Part shown: positions 42,074-50,828 of the stretch, piece after piece
Position numbering within the stretch: position 1 is the first letter of the stretch
How the letters are laid out: each line of letters starts with the position of its first letter
Assembly (NCBI RefSeq): GCF_018687075.1
Contig: NZ_CP061285.1
Location: 558,001 to 622,000 of the forward strand
Direction: 5' to 3'
Length of the DNA: 64,000 bases
Source: Polynucleobacter sp. MWH-UH35A
GTDB lineage: Bacteria > Pseudomonadota > Gammaproteobacteria > Burkholderiales > Burkholderiaceae
Position numbers and translations under genes: made by a program
Notes under the pieces: model-generated
What the model saw: only the letters and a program-made list of their open reading frames with translations
Told to the model about the DNA's origin: nothing
Database searches by the model: none

Positions 42074-43663
42074 TTACAGGACCCAGAAGTGGTGGGTGCC
42101 GTCCTTACCCAGTTGCTCTACTAAACCAAATTCCCAATCCAAATACGCCTGCATCGCTGCGGGATCAACATTAGTGCCTTCATAAGGACGCTTATAGCGA
42201 TCCAGAGGAGGTGAGGCTAAATGGCTTGGACCTTTTTCCAGTGCTAAGCCTGCATTTGTCCACGCAAGATTGCCGCCTTCTAAAACAAGTACCTCGGCAT
42301 TGGTGAGTGTTTGCAGTTCTTCAGCGGCAAAGTAGCTCAGTTCGCTCGGTGAACTACTAATGACATAGCGATCAACCTCAGGGATATTTTTCAAAGCATC
42401 AGCAAGTTGAGAGCGCAAGGCAAACCAACTACCGGGTATATGTCCTTTAACGTAATTTGCATGGGTGCTGAAATCAATAGCAATCGTATTGCTATCGTTT
42501 TTAAGCCAATTGGAAACAGTTATCGCATCTGCGCTTGCAATCGTTGGAAGGGTGGGCAAAGAGGGTTTCCAAGCGCCTTTCTCCGTAAGATGAGATGAGC
42601 TAAAGCCGTCAAGCACATACACATCCCATGCCATCTGCGCCAACCAAGAGGCTGGCATATTGGCGCGCACTCCGCCGCCGCTAGGATCCACCAAAACAAT
42701 ACGAGCACCCCGAACTGGAGCAACCATTTCCGTTTCTTGTACTAACTGTCCACCTGGCACCGATCTAAATCCGGGGAGATGACCCGCCTCATATTCTTCT
42801 GGAGTGCGAGTGTCAAAGAAATAGGTGGTTCGATCGATTTGACTTTTCCAAGTTTGAACGTCACTTAGATCAGCGCGCTTGACGCCCGCTCTATCGGCAA
42901 CACTGCGGGCACGATTTGCGGCATCGCTCTTGGTTGCTTCACTGACTTCCTGAAACTTTCTGCTTTGACCTTTATCTAACGCTTGCCCTGCAAGGGTCCA
43001 GCCAATCGTACCATTGCGCAATGCATGAACTTCGTTCGGAATGCCTGCGTTTATCAGCGACTGAGTGCCAATGATGCTGCGAGTTCTGCCAGCACAGTTC
43101 ACAATTACTTTGGTTTGTGGATTGGGGGCTAATTCAGGTAGGCGAAGTACAAGCTCTGCACCAGGAACGCTAATTCCTGTTGGAATGCTCATGGTGTTGT
43201 ATTCATCAAAGCGCCGAACATCGACTACAACAACATCTTCTTTTGTATCGATTAATTGTTTTACTTCTTGTGCAGATAGAGAAGGCGTGTGGCGCTTAGA
43301 TTCGACTAGCTCACCAAAAGACTTGCTGGGTACATTGACATCCTTAAAAACTTCACCGCCGGCTGCCTTCCATGCCTTGACGCCGCCCTCAAATACAGAA
43401 ACATCAGAGTAGCCAAGTTGAATTAAACGCTCAGCTGCGAGTTGGGCAAAACCTTCGCCATCATCCAAGGTAACAATCGGCACAGTTTTCTTTGGTAGTT
43501 TTGCGTAAGCATCGATTTCAATTCTGGAGAGGGGTAGGTTTGCAGCAAATAGCGGATGCTCTTGTGCATGGGGATCTTCCTCGCGTACATCTAATAACGC
43601 AATTTCTTCTTTATTAAGCAGTTTATTGCGAACAAAGGAGTAGTTCTTGGTCTGAATGATCAT
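42074..43663 (-). CDS. Four-domain rhodanese-like protein with one catalytic cysteine
   Basis: 529 residues with four rhodanese modules at about 7-105, 128-235, 265-360 and 375-475. Each has the DVR/DTR-type strand (LLDVREED, VVDVRRFDEY, FFDTRTPEEY, AIDFSTHANY). Only the second keeps the active-site loop cysteine, C190 in NCAGRTRS. The others have Asp or Ser there, and C190 is the only Cys in the protein. It may be a sulfurtransferase with three structural modules. No signal peptide. Ribosome site AGAGA precedes the ATG. Confidence 0.85.
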   Translation of the reverse strand: MIIQTKNYSFVRNKLLNKEEIALLDVREEDPHAQEHPLFAANLPLSRIEIDAYAKLPKKTVPIVTLDDGEGFAQLAAERLIQLGYSDVSVFEGGVKAWKAAGGEVFKDVNVPSKSFGELVESKRHTPSLSAQEVKQLIDTKEDVVVVDVRRFDEYNTMSIPTGISVPGAELVLRLPELAPNPQTKVIVNCAGRTRSIIGTQSLINAGIPNEVHALRNGTIGWTLAGQALDKGQSRKFQEVSEATKSDAANRARSVADRAGVKRADLSDVQTWKSQIDRTTYFFDTRTPEEYEAGHLPGFRSVPGGQLVQETEMVAPVRGARIVLVDPSGGGVRANMPASWLAQMAWDVYVLDGFSSSHLTEKGAWKPSLPTLPTIASADAITVSNWLKNDSNTIAIDFSTHANYVKGHIPGSWFALRSQLADALKNIPEVDRYVISSSPSELSYFAAEELQTLTNAEVLVLEGGNLAWTNAGLALEKGPSHLASPPLDRYKRPYEGTNVDPAAMQAYLDWEFGLVEQLGKDGTHHFWVL

Positions 43664-43704
43664 GCTGTCTCTTTATTGTTTGGTATTTTTTTAAACTACT
43701 TTGC

Positions 43705-44679
43705 TTAATCTAACTTGGCGCCAGATTTTTTAACAACTTCACCCCAGCGCGTAATTTCTTGGTTGATGTAAGCGGCCAACTCAGGGCGCGTCAGCTTGGG
43801 GACGGTTGCACCCATAGCTGCCCAACGCTCTTTGATTTCTGGGGAGGCCAGTGCTGTCTGCACCTCAGCAGTCATCTTATCGATAATTTCTTTTGGCGTA
43901 CCTTTGATCGCCCACATGGCATACCAACTGCTCACAATGAAATTCGTTATCCCTAATTCTTGAGCGGTTGGCACATTCGGAAATGCATCTACTCTTTTAG
44001 AGGTTGCAACTGCGACTGCAATCAGTTGACCATTCTTAATAAATGGCGCTGCACCTGCAAGTGTGTCAAACATCATGTCGACTTGACCTGCTACCAGATC
44101 TTGAAGAGCGGGTCCTGTCCCACGATAAGGAATATGGGTAATGAATAATTTGTTTTGCATCTTAAAGAGTTCGCCCGTTAAGTGCTGCGAGGTGCCATTG
44201 CCCGTGGATGCATAGTTGTATTTCCCGGGATGTTTGCGAATCTCTTCCATGATGGACTTCAAATCATTCTTTGGAAACTTAGTGGGATTCACAACGATGA
44301 CATGGGGAACGCTGCCAATGATTGCGATAGGCTCAAAATCTTTGGTGATGTCATAGGAAAGATTGGTATACATGCTTGGTGCAATCGAATGATGCACCGC
44401 ACCAAGAAGCCAGGTATATCCATCAGGCGCCATTTTTGCTGCGACTGCAGCACCGAGAGTTCCGCCTGCGCCACCACGGTTATCAACCACGATAGAGTCA
44501 TTTAATTGGACTGAAAGTTGCTTTGCTAAAGGGCGCCCAAATGCGTCTACAGCCCCGCCTGGGGGGAATGGGTTAATAAAGGTGATTGGTTTATTGGGGG
44601 CAGGCCAGGGGCTGGTTTGTGCATTAGCTGTGAGCGCCAAAAGGGCGCCAATAACGAATGGAAGGATTTTTCTGAGCAT
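43705..44679 (-). CDS. Bug family (TctC) substrate-binding protein
   Basis: 324 residues with a signal peptide ending ALTANAQT. Bug hallmarks are PITFINPFPPGGAVDAFGRP, VDNRGGAGGTLGAAVAA, APDGYTWLLGAVHHS and YNYASTGNGTSQHL. It follows the rhodanese gene upstream on the same strand (transcribed first), separated by 41 bases, so co-transcription is possible. No TctAB partner is present. Confidence 0.88.
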   Translation of the reverse strand: MLRKILPFVIGALLALTANAQTSPWPAPNKPITFINPFPPGGAVDAFGRPLAKQLSVQLNDSIVVDNRGGAGGTLGAAVAAKMAPDGYTWLLGAVHHSIAPSMYTNLSYDITKDFEPIAIIGSVPHVIVVNPTKFPKNDLKSIMEEIRKHPGKYNYASTGNGTSQHLTGELFKMQNKLFITHIPYRGTGPALQDLVAGQVDMMFDTLAGAAPFIKNGQLIAVAVATSKRVDAFPNVPTAQELGITNFIVSSWYAMWAIKGTPKEIIDKMTAEVQTALASPEIKERWAAMGATVPKLTRPELAAYINQEITRWGEVVKKSGAKLD

Positions 44680-44837
44680 TTTTGCTTTCCTTGGGCTGTT
44701 TTGACGATTGGGACTATTTTGGCTGAACCCTTAAATATAAGAGTTATCCCTGATTTAGGGGGCGATTTTCTATGCTTTTTATAGAGATATACTGACTCGG
44801 CTGTCAGGGAAATATTCAATTGTTAATAGGAGACGAG

Positions 44838-45026
44838 ATGTCACAACACGATACATTGTTGACTGCTTTTGAAACTTACAAAGCTGAAAACGAAAAATTC
44901 ATTGAAAAGGGCATTAAGGCATCTGCTGCGCGTGCACGTAAGGCCTTGCAAGAGATTGCTGGCGCATGCAAAGAGCGTCGTAAAGAAATTACTGCTGCTA
45001 AAGAAGCAATGGAAGCTAAGAAGTAA
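44838..45026 (+). CDS. Small helical Lys/Ala-rich protein
   Basis: 62 residues from the ATG at 44838, which has AGGAGA six bases upstream. The protein is one or two amphipathic helices rich in Lys, Ala and Glu (KAENEKFIEKGIKASAARARK), without membrane or export signal. A histone-like or nucleoid-binding role is possible from composition, but no family is recognised. Its strong ribosome site and terminator suggest an abundant product. Confidence 0.65.
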   Translation: MSQHDTLLTAFETYKAENEKFIEKGIKASAARARKALQEIAGACKERRKEITAAKEAMEAKK

Positions 45027-45046
45027 TTCTCTCTTCAGACCGATTG

Positions 45047-45078
45047 AAAAGCCTAGCCTTTATAAGCTAGGCTTTTTT
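45047..45078 (+). terminator. Rho-independent terminator
   Basis: AAAAGCCTAGC, an 8-base loop, then GCTAGGCTTTTTT: an 11-bp stem with a T run, 20 bases after the small helical protein gene. Confidence 0.87.
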
Positions 45079-45103
45079 ACTTGTAGCGTAGATCTCAGCG
45101 GGC

Positions 45104-45394
45104 TTAGATGGCCACGCTGAATAGGGTGAGCTTCATTGCTTTGCTGCGAATGGGTACGAGCAATTGGTATTCAGAACTATTGGCCCAAGCATGAGCATCT
45201 TGCACGCTGGGAAACTCCAGCTCTACAAATGTGTTGAATGGCGCTGCGCCCAGTTCATTCCAAAATAGCTCTGCAACTGAGCCACGGTTTTTGATTGCGC
45301 CCTTATAGAGTTCCACCGTTTTGCCAACCTGAGATCGGTATTGTTCAAAGGCGCCTTGATCATTCAACTCCATTAACCCAATTACTTTAACCAT
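45104..45394 (-). CDS. DUF1330 family protein
   Basis: 96 residues from the second of two adjacent ATGs; GGAG lies five bases before it. It is a ferredoxin-like alpha-beta fold of the dimeric alpha-beta barrel type: MVKVIGLMELND, YRSQVGKTVELYKG and FPSVQDAHAWANSSEYQ. DUF1330 proteins have no settled role; some relatives are monooxygenases or dehydratases. It is divergent from the cupin gene. Confidence 0.7.
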   Translation of the reverse strand: MVKVIGLMELNDQGAFEQYRSQVGKTVELYKGAIKNRGSVAELFWNELGAAPFNTFVELEFPSVQDAHAWANSSEYQLLVPIRSKAMKLTLFSVAI

Positions 45395-45454
45395 CATGAC
45401 TCCTTAGGAAGATTGCTAAATGCTAAGAGAGTATATCCACGCTATAGTGAGCGT

Positions 45455-45733
45455 ATGAATTCAGAGCAATTTCTGCAGTTACTTCGCCTAGATGGGTTTC
45501 CTGATCCAGTAGAGGTTCAGCAGATTCCTAATGGCAGGCTAGACGTACATGAACACCCCTTTGAGGTGATGGCGCTTGTCATTGAAGGTGATATCACCAT
45601 CGACATCGATGGGGTGAGTAAGGATTACAAGGCTGGCGAGATTTTCCATCTGGAGTTTAAAGAGCCTCATGCAGAATCTTATGGCCCTCAAGGTGTGAAA
45701 TACTTGGCATCAAGAAAACAAATAAACAAATAA
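45455..45733 (+). CDS. Cupin domain protein
   Basis: 92 residues from the ATG at 45455. A single cupin barrel: HEHPFEVMALVIEGDITIDIDG carries the first metal-binding motif (H-x-H, Glu), and FHLEFKEPHAESYGP carries the second. It is short, probably a dimeric metal-binding protein of unknown activity. It lies 27 bases before the mmsB gene on the same strand. Confidence 0.7.
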   Translation: MNSEQFLQLLRLDGFPDPVEVQQIPNGRLDVHEHPFEVMALVIEGDITIDIDGVSKDYKAGEIFHLEFKEPHAESYGPQGVKYLASRKQINK

Positions 45734-45760
45734 GCAATAAATAAAAAGGTTAGGAACATT

Positions 45761-46639
45761 ATGAAAATCGGATTTATTGGACTAGGCAATATGGGTTTAC
45801 CAATGGCGCTGAACTTATTAAAAGCGGGTTATCAGGTCACTGGCTTTGATTTAGTCAAGAACCAGTTAGATGCGTTTGCTACAGCTGGCGGCGTGGTTGC
45901 AATCAGTGCCAATGAGACCGCAAAAGATGCGGATGTGGTAATTAGTATGTTGCCCGCTTCACGTCATGTGGAAGGTTTGTACCTTGGTGACGCAGGCTTG
46001 TTAGTCAATGCAAATCCTAAGACCCTGCTAATGGATTGCTCAACAATCTCTCCCAAAGTTGCGCAAACAGTTGCTGCTGCAGCAAAGGCAAAAGGTTTTG
46101 TCATGATTGATGCCCCAGTTTCTGGTGGGACTGCAGGGGCGCAAGACGGCACCTTAACGTTTATGGTTGGCGGCGATGCAAGTGCACTTGAGTGTGCACG
46201 CCCATTGCTAGAGAAGATGGGCAAGAATATCTTTCATGCAGGTAGTAATGGGGCGGGGCAGACCGTTAAAGTCTGTAACAACATGCTCTTGGGAATTCAG
46301 ATGCTGGGTACTAGTGAGGCACTACGCCTAGGCATTGCCAATGGCATGGATCCTAAAGTATTGTCTGACATCATGTCGAAAAGCTCAGGGCGTAATTGGG
46401 CTTTAGAGCTATACAACCCTTGTCCGGGAGTAATGGAAAATGTGCCATCTTCAAATGGCTATGTGGGCGGCTTTGGCGTAGACCTGATGCTTAAGGATTT
46501 AGGCTTAGCAGTTGAGAATGCTGAAAATCTAGATGCTAGCGTACCACTTGGAAAGCTGGCGCAACAGCTTTATGAGAAACACAGCCAAGCAGGTAATGGC
46601 CAGTTGGATTTCTCAAGCGTCTTTAATCTCAAGAAATAG
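45761..46639 (+). CDS. mmsB: 3-hydroxyisobutyrate dehydrogenase
   Basis: 292 residues of the beta-hydroxyacid dehydrogenase family. Motifs are KIGFIGLGNMGLPMALNLLKAGY (NAD binding), MIDAPVSGGTAGAQDGTL (substrate), and the catalytic Lys in GQTVKVCNNMLLG. The C-terminal KDLGLAVENAENL and full length match MmsB, which oxidises 3-hydroxyisobutyrate in valine degradation. Tartronate semialdehyde reductase is a close alternative. Ribosome site AGGA precedes the ATG. Confidence 0.85.
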   Translation: MKIGFIGLGNMGLPMALNLLKAGYQVTGFDLVKNQLDAFATAGGVVAISANETAKDADVVISMLPASRHVEGLYLGDAGLLVNANPKTLLMDCSTISPKVAQTVAAAAKAKGFVMIDAPVSGGTAGAQDGTLTFMVGGDASALECARPLLEKMGKNIFHAGSNGAGQTVKVCNNMLLGIQMLGTSEALRLGIANGMDPKVLSDIMSKSSGRNWALELYNPCPGVMENVPSSNGYVGGFGVDLMLKDLGLAVENAENLDASVPLGKLAQQLYEKHSQAGNGQLDFSSVFNLKK

Positions 46640-46665
46640 TCGAAGAGATAAGTCTAAGAAAAAAC

Positions 46666-46689
46666 TTAAGAAACCACTTAAGAAACCAC
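46666..46689. repeat. 12-bp tandem duplication covering the selD stop
   Basis: TTAAGAAACCAC occurs twice in tandem. Read on the minus strand, the selD end GTG-GTT-TCT-TAA is copied once more in frame directly after the stop. The result is a backup in-frame stop, probably from replication slippage. Confidence 0.7.
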
Positions 46690-47745
46690 TAAGGGCTTTT
46701 CTTGACGCTTGCTCATTTGTCCAATGACACGGGCGCCTAAGGAGTGGTGTTGATTAAATATATCGAGCACCTCTTTGACGCTATCGGGGCTACAAGAGAC
46801 TAGTAGGCCGCCACTAGTTTGTGGATCCGTTAATAGGGCGCGTTGAGCTGGTGTGAAGTCTGCTGGAATGGCTACTTCATCACCATAGCTGAGCCAATTT
46901 CTATCTGAAGCGCCAGTAATCACACCGCCATCAGCTAGTGTTTGAACGTTGGAAAGTAAAGGCACTTGGCTCCAGTCAATGTGCGCTGTGCAGTTCGAGC
47001 CTCGAGCTAACTCTAGGGTATGACCAGCCAGACCAAAGCCGGTGACATCCGTTAACGCATGTACGCCAGCTAGCTTTGCTAGATCAGGGCCAGCAGAATT
47101 GAGTTTGGTGGTATTCGAGATCATCTCTCGATATCCGTCTGGGCCTAATAGGTCTTTTTTAAGTGCAGCAGATAAAACGCCAACACCCAATGGTTTTCCG
47201 AGAATGAGTACATCGCCTGGTTTGGCGCTCGCATTACTCTTTACACGCTGAGGATCAACAATACCTATTGCTACTAAACCATAGATAGGTTCAACAGAAT
47301 CAATCGTATGTCCACCAGCAATTGGAATGCCAGCGCTACGACAAGCTTCGGCACCGCCTTCTAAAATTCTGGCAATGGTTTTATTGGATAAGATCTTAAT
47401 AGGCATGCCGACTAAGGCAAGGGCAAATAAAGGCGTGCCTCCCATTGCATAGATATCGCTAATGGCATTAGTAGCTGCAATTTTTCCAAAGTCAAAGGGA
47501 TCATCCACAATCGGCATAAAAAAGTCCGTAGTAGCTACGATGGCCTGTGACTCATTGATTTGATAAACGGCGGCATCATCAGAAGTTGCAATACCAATGA
47601 GCAACTCTTTTGGAAAAGGGAGTTGCGGTACATTTTTAAGGATCTCAGAGAGAACGCCAGGAGCAATCTTGCAACCACACCCTCCACCATGAGAGAGGGA
47701 TGTGAGGCGTGGTTCGGTTCCTAATATTTCTGTGCTTTGACTCAT
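46678..47745 (-). CDS. selD: Selenide, water dikinase
   Basis: 355 residues. The N-terminal active-site loop HGGGCGCKIAP has C23 and K26, equivalent to C17 and K20 of Escherichia coli SelD; this is the cysteine rather than selenocysteine form. The ATP-binding region TTDFFMPIVDDPFDFG and GGHTIDSVEPIYG are present. It makes selenophosphate for selenocysteine or 2-selenouridine. Neither selAB nor mnmH lies in the window. Confidence 0.92.
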   Translation of the reverse strand: MSQSTEILGTEPRLTSLSHGGGCGCKIAPGVLSEILKNVPQLPFPKELLIGIATSDDAAVYQINESQAIVATTDFFMPIVDDPFDFGKIAATNAISDIYAMGGTPLFALALVGMPIKILSNKTIARILEGGAEACRSAGIPIAGGHTIDSVEPIYGLVAIGIVDPQRVKSNASAKPGDVLILGKPLGVGVLSAALKKDLLGPDGYREMISNTTKLNSAGPDLAKLAGVHALTDVTGFGLAGHTLELARGSNCTAHIDWSQVPLLSNVQTLADGGVITGASDRNWLSYGDEVAIPADFTPAQRALLTDPQTSGGLLVSCSPDSVKEVLDIFNQHHSLGARVIGQMSKRQEKPLVVS

Positions 47746-47771
47746 GCTAGATATTCTAAACGTGGATTTGC

Positions 47772-49052
47772 TTAACGATGAGTGCTTCTTTTAGCTGGGC
47801 CGCTGCGCTTTGCCGGAGTCTTCTTGGTCGGCGCCCCACCAGAGCCAGCAGGTCTTGGCCTTCTAGACTGTTGGTGTTGTTGGCTGCGGAGTTGAATGGG
47901 TTGCGCCACGGCATTGGGGTCGGGCTCAAACCCTGCGATTACTTCCTGCGGTAATTTTTGCTTAATGAGCTTTTCAATATCTCTAAGCATTTGGTGTTCG
48001 TCGACGCATACCAATGACACTGCCACACCATTTGATCCTGCGCGACCAGTGCGCCCAATGCGATGCACATAGTCCTCAGGTACGTTTGGAAGATCGTAAT
48101 TAACAACGTGAGGAAGTTGGTCAATATCAATACCGCGTGCAGCAATATCGGTGGCAACTAACGCAGTTAATTTACCAGCCTTAAAGTCGGCTAATGCTTT
48201 AGTGCGGGCAGATTGACTTTTATTGCCATGGATGGCCATGCTCGTTATGCCATCTTTTTCGAGTTGAGTCACTAACTTATTGGCGCCATGTTTAGTACGA
48301 GTAAAAACCAGCACCTGCTTCCAGTCATTGCTCTTAATCAGATGGGCTAAAAGCGGATGTTTCTTGGTTCTATCTACTGGGTGAATGAGTTGCGCAATCG
48401 CTTCATTAGTGCTGTTACTGCGGGCCACTTCAATTAACTCCGGCGCGTTTAATAGACCATCGGCCAATTTTTTGATTTCAGTAGAGAAGGTGGCGGAGAA
48501 GAGAAGGTTCTGCCGCTTCTTGGGGAGGGCTGCCAAGATTTTCTTAATGTCGCGCAAGAAGCCCATATCGAGCATACGATCTGCTTCATCCAGAACCAGA
48601 ATTTCTATGTGATTGAGTGAGACGAAATTTTGTGACATCAAATCCAATAGACGACCTGGTGTAGCAACCAAAATATCCAGGCCGGCAGCAATCGCTTTAA
48701 TTTGAGGGTTGGCACCAACGCCACCAAAGATCACAGTAGACTTTAAGCCGGTGTATTTGCCGTAGGTCTCAACTGATTCTTGAACTTGAGCTGCTAGCTC
48801 TCGTGTTGGTGTGAGGATTAAGACACGCAGTAGGCGTTTGCCAGAACTTACATTGGAAGTGCTTAAGCGCTGCAGAATCGGTAGAGTAAAGCCGGCGGTT
48901 TTCCCTGTACCAGTTTGTGCCGCAGCTAATAGGTCGCCGCCTTTTAATACGGCTGGAATCGATTTTGCTTGAATCGGGGTGGGGCTGGTATAGCCCTCCT
49001 CTTTGATGGCGCGAAGAATGGGTTCTGATAAACCAAGATCTGTAAATAACAT
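47772..49052 (-). CDS. rhlE: DEAD-box RNA helicase, RhlE type
   Basis: 426 residues from the ATG at 49052; a TTG three codons earlier is less likely. All helicase motifs are visible: Q motif ([19 protein letters not shown]), [21 protein letters not shown] and [10 protein letters not shown]. The basic Arg/Pro/Lys tail ([11 protein letters not shown]) probably binds RNA. RhlE acts in ribosome assembly and RNA decay. Confidence 0.9.
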   Translation of the reverse strand: MLFTDLGLSEPILRAIKEEGYTSPTPIQAKSIPAVLKGGDLLAAAQTGTGKTAGFTLPILQRLSTSNVSSGKRLLRVLILTPTRELAAQVQESVETYGKYTGLKSTVIFGGVGANPQIKAIAAGLDILVATPGRLLDLMSQNFVSLNHIEILVLDEADRMLDMGFLRDIKKILAALPKKRQNLLFSATFSTEIKKLADGLLNAPELIEVARSNSTNEAIAQLIHPVDRTKKHPLLAHLIKSNDWKQVLVFTRTKHGANKLVTQLEKDGITSMAIHGNKSQSARTKALADFKAGKLTALVATDIAARGIDIDQLPHVVNYDLPNVPEDYVHRIGRTGRAGSNGVAVSLVCVDEHQMLRDIEKLIKQKLPQEVIAGFEPDPNAVAQPIQLRSQQHQQSRRPRPAGSGGAPTKKTPAKRSGPAKRSTHR

Positions 49053-49195
49053 AGGGACCAATGATGTATTGACCCGTATTCAACGTATTAAAAAATCGAC
49101 TATCCCGGTCAATGGGGTGAGCTGCCACGCCAATGCGCTTGCAGTAAGAAGTTCTATTTTAAGTCACCAACCCTATAAGCTAGGAAATGAGTGGA

Positions 49196-49774
49196 TTACG
49201 CAGGATTCCAGAGGTTTGGTACCACGGTATTGGCATAACCAGAGACAAACGATTTCTCTGCTCCGGTGACAGGATCAAATACCGAGCGATGAATGCGCCC
49301 AATATTGCCACCATATACATGAATGCTGATCGAGGTCTGGTTGGGCAGGCTATTTTCGACAACATGAATATCATGTGTATCTGGAGAGACGGTGTCCACG
49401 TGTCCAGGTAGGCTGATGCAAGCTTTCCCAGCTTTGAAGCTACCATCCGCTTGGCGATAGTAGGGCGTGCCTGTTTCTTTCCCGCGCAGCTGACCAATCA
49501 TTCCCCAAACGGTGTGGTTGTGTAAAGGCGTTTTCTGTCCTGGACCCCACACAAAGCTCACAACCGAGAATCGGTCTAGCGGGTCGGCATATAGGAGGTA
49601 TTGCTGGTAATACTGTGGATGAGGCTTGGTAAATACTTCAGGTAGCCAATCATCTGTTGCAACCAGTTTCTCAAGTATTTTTTTGCCGTCACTAAAAATT
49701 ATCTCTTCACTTGGTTGTTTCTCGAGCATAAGGCTGAGCTCTTTAACAAAAGTCAGCAATTTACCGTCAGACAT
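49196..49774 (-). CDS. Cysteine dioxygenase-like cupin (thiol dioxygenase)
   Basis: 192 residues from the ATG at 49774, which has GGAG six bases upstream. A longer frame with an N-terminal hydrophobic stretch overlaps the thioesterase gene and is not credible. The iron site is PLHNHTVWG plus a later His (SISIHVYGG), in a double-stranded beta-helix. Such enzymes oxidise thiols such as cysteine or 3-mercaptopropionate to sulfinates. It follows the thioesterase gene by 16 bases. Confidence 0.82.
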   Translation of the reverse strand: MSDGKLLTFVKELSLMLEKQPSEEIIFSDGKKILEKLVATDDWLPEVFTKPHPQYYQQYLLYADPLDRFSVVSFVWGPGQKTPLHNHTVWGMIGQLRGKETGTPYYRQADGSFKAGKACISLPGHVDTVSPDTHDIHVVENSLPNQTSISIHVYGGNIGRIHRSVFDPVTGAEKSFVSGYANTVVPNLWNPA

Positions 49775-49790
49775 TTTTTGCTCCATGACA

Positions 49791-50222
49791 TTACTCATCC
49801 TGGAATACGCAATCTGGCCATGCCTTGGGTTTGAGTGTATTGGTATCAACGCAAACAATATGGAGCACAGCACTAGCAATCACTTGGAATTCTTCGCTGT
49901 CAGGTAGCTTTCTTTGCGCAGTCTGTTTCACAGTCACTTGAGTGCGACCACGATGCTCAATCACTTGATCTATGTATAGCAAGTCATCTAAACGCCCTGG
50001 TTTATAGAAATTCATGGTGAGTTCGCGCAGTGGCATCACCATCGTAAATTCATTCGCAAGCTTAGTAGGGCTTAGTCCCCGTTGAGCCAGCCACTCTGCA
50101 CGACTGCGTTCAAATATCTCCAGATAGCGTCCGTGATAGACAAAACCCGCGGCATCAGTATCGGAATAGCAAACACGATGTGTGTAGATAAAGGCTGGGT
50201 TTTTTGAGTGGGTAGTAGTCAT
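49791..50222 (-). CDS. Acyl-CoA thioesterase, YbgC/4-hydroxybenzoyl-CoA type
   Basis: 143 residues of the hot-dog fold. The signature YSDTDAAGFVYHGRYLEIFERSRAEWL carries the catalytic Asp (DxxGxVxxxxY). It hydrolyses acyl-CoA or acyl-ACP, with short-chain or aromatic acyl groups likely. It sits between the GNAT and thiol-dioxygenase genes in a tight three-gene unit. Confidence 0.88.
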   Translation of the reverse strand: MTTTHSKNPAFIYTHRVCYSDTDAAGFVYHGRYLEIFERSRAEWLAQRGLSPTKLANEFTMVMPLRELTMNFYKPGRLDDLLYIDQVIEHRGRTQVTVKQTAQRKLPDSEEFQVIASAVLHIVCVDTNTLKPKAWPDCVFQDE

Positions 50223-50228
50223 TGCTTG

Positions 50229-50666
50229 CTAGGTCAAATTGGGTAATAAGAGAATCATATTACGATGCGGAATACCTGCCTCGTCATAGGTATCCCCTTG
50301 TGCTTGAAAGCCCAGTTTTTCATAAAAAGGAATGGCAGTCAGCTGGGAGTGCAGAATGATGGTCTTTGCCCCTTGATGGATAGCTAGTCCAACCAGCTTT
50401 TCTAGGATTTGTTTACCTATGCCCATGCCTCTAGATGGGGTCAATACGGCCATACGCCCAATTTGGCACTGGCCCTCACCCAAATCCACCAGTCTTCCTG
50501 TGCCAATACACTGTGCATCTTGGTAAGCCAAGACATGGGTGGCGGATGGGTCAAATTGATCTAATTCAAGCTCGGCGGGCACCCTTTGTTCTTGAATGAA
50601 GACTGCCTGGCGTACCCCAAAGGCATCTACCTTAGCCTCTCGCCACGGTTTAATCAGTAATTCCAA
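50229..50666 (-). CDS. GNAT family N-acetyltransferase
   Basis: 145 residues from a TTG start with AGGGG about ten bases upstream. GNAT motif A is present (GRMAVLTPSRGMGIGKQILEKLVG), with IILHSQLTAIPFYEKLGFQAQGDTYDEAGIPHRNM following. The C-terminal pattern is that of ElaA-like acetyltransferases. Acceptor unknown. It is first in the unit with the thioesterase. Confidence 0.8.
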   Translation of the reverse strand: MELLIKPWREAKVDAFGVRQAVFIQEQRVPAELELDQFDPSATHVLAYQDAQCIGTGRLVDLGEGQCQIGRMAVLTPSRGMGIGKQILEKLVGLAIHQGAKTIILHSQLTAIPFYEKLGFQAQGDTYDEAGIPHRNMILLLPNLT

Positions 50667-50828
50667 GATTCAAAATCCCCTTATTTTTGGATTCCGTAAT
50701 AATTTAACAAATCAGTAGGTGGGTGGAGATTGCTTATTGCTGTGCAAAACTGCCTTAATCCATGGTTACAATGGATCGTGGTTCTGAACAGGACCCATCC
50801 AAAACTTATTACTCAATTAGGAGTTATC

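Noticed and set aside
49775..49879. N-terminal extension of the thiol dioxygenase with a hydrophobic stretch resembling a signal peptide
   Set aside because: It overlaps the thioesterase gene in another frame; the ATG at 49774 has a good ribosome site and gives the normal family length.
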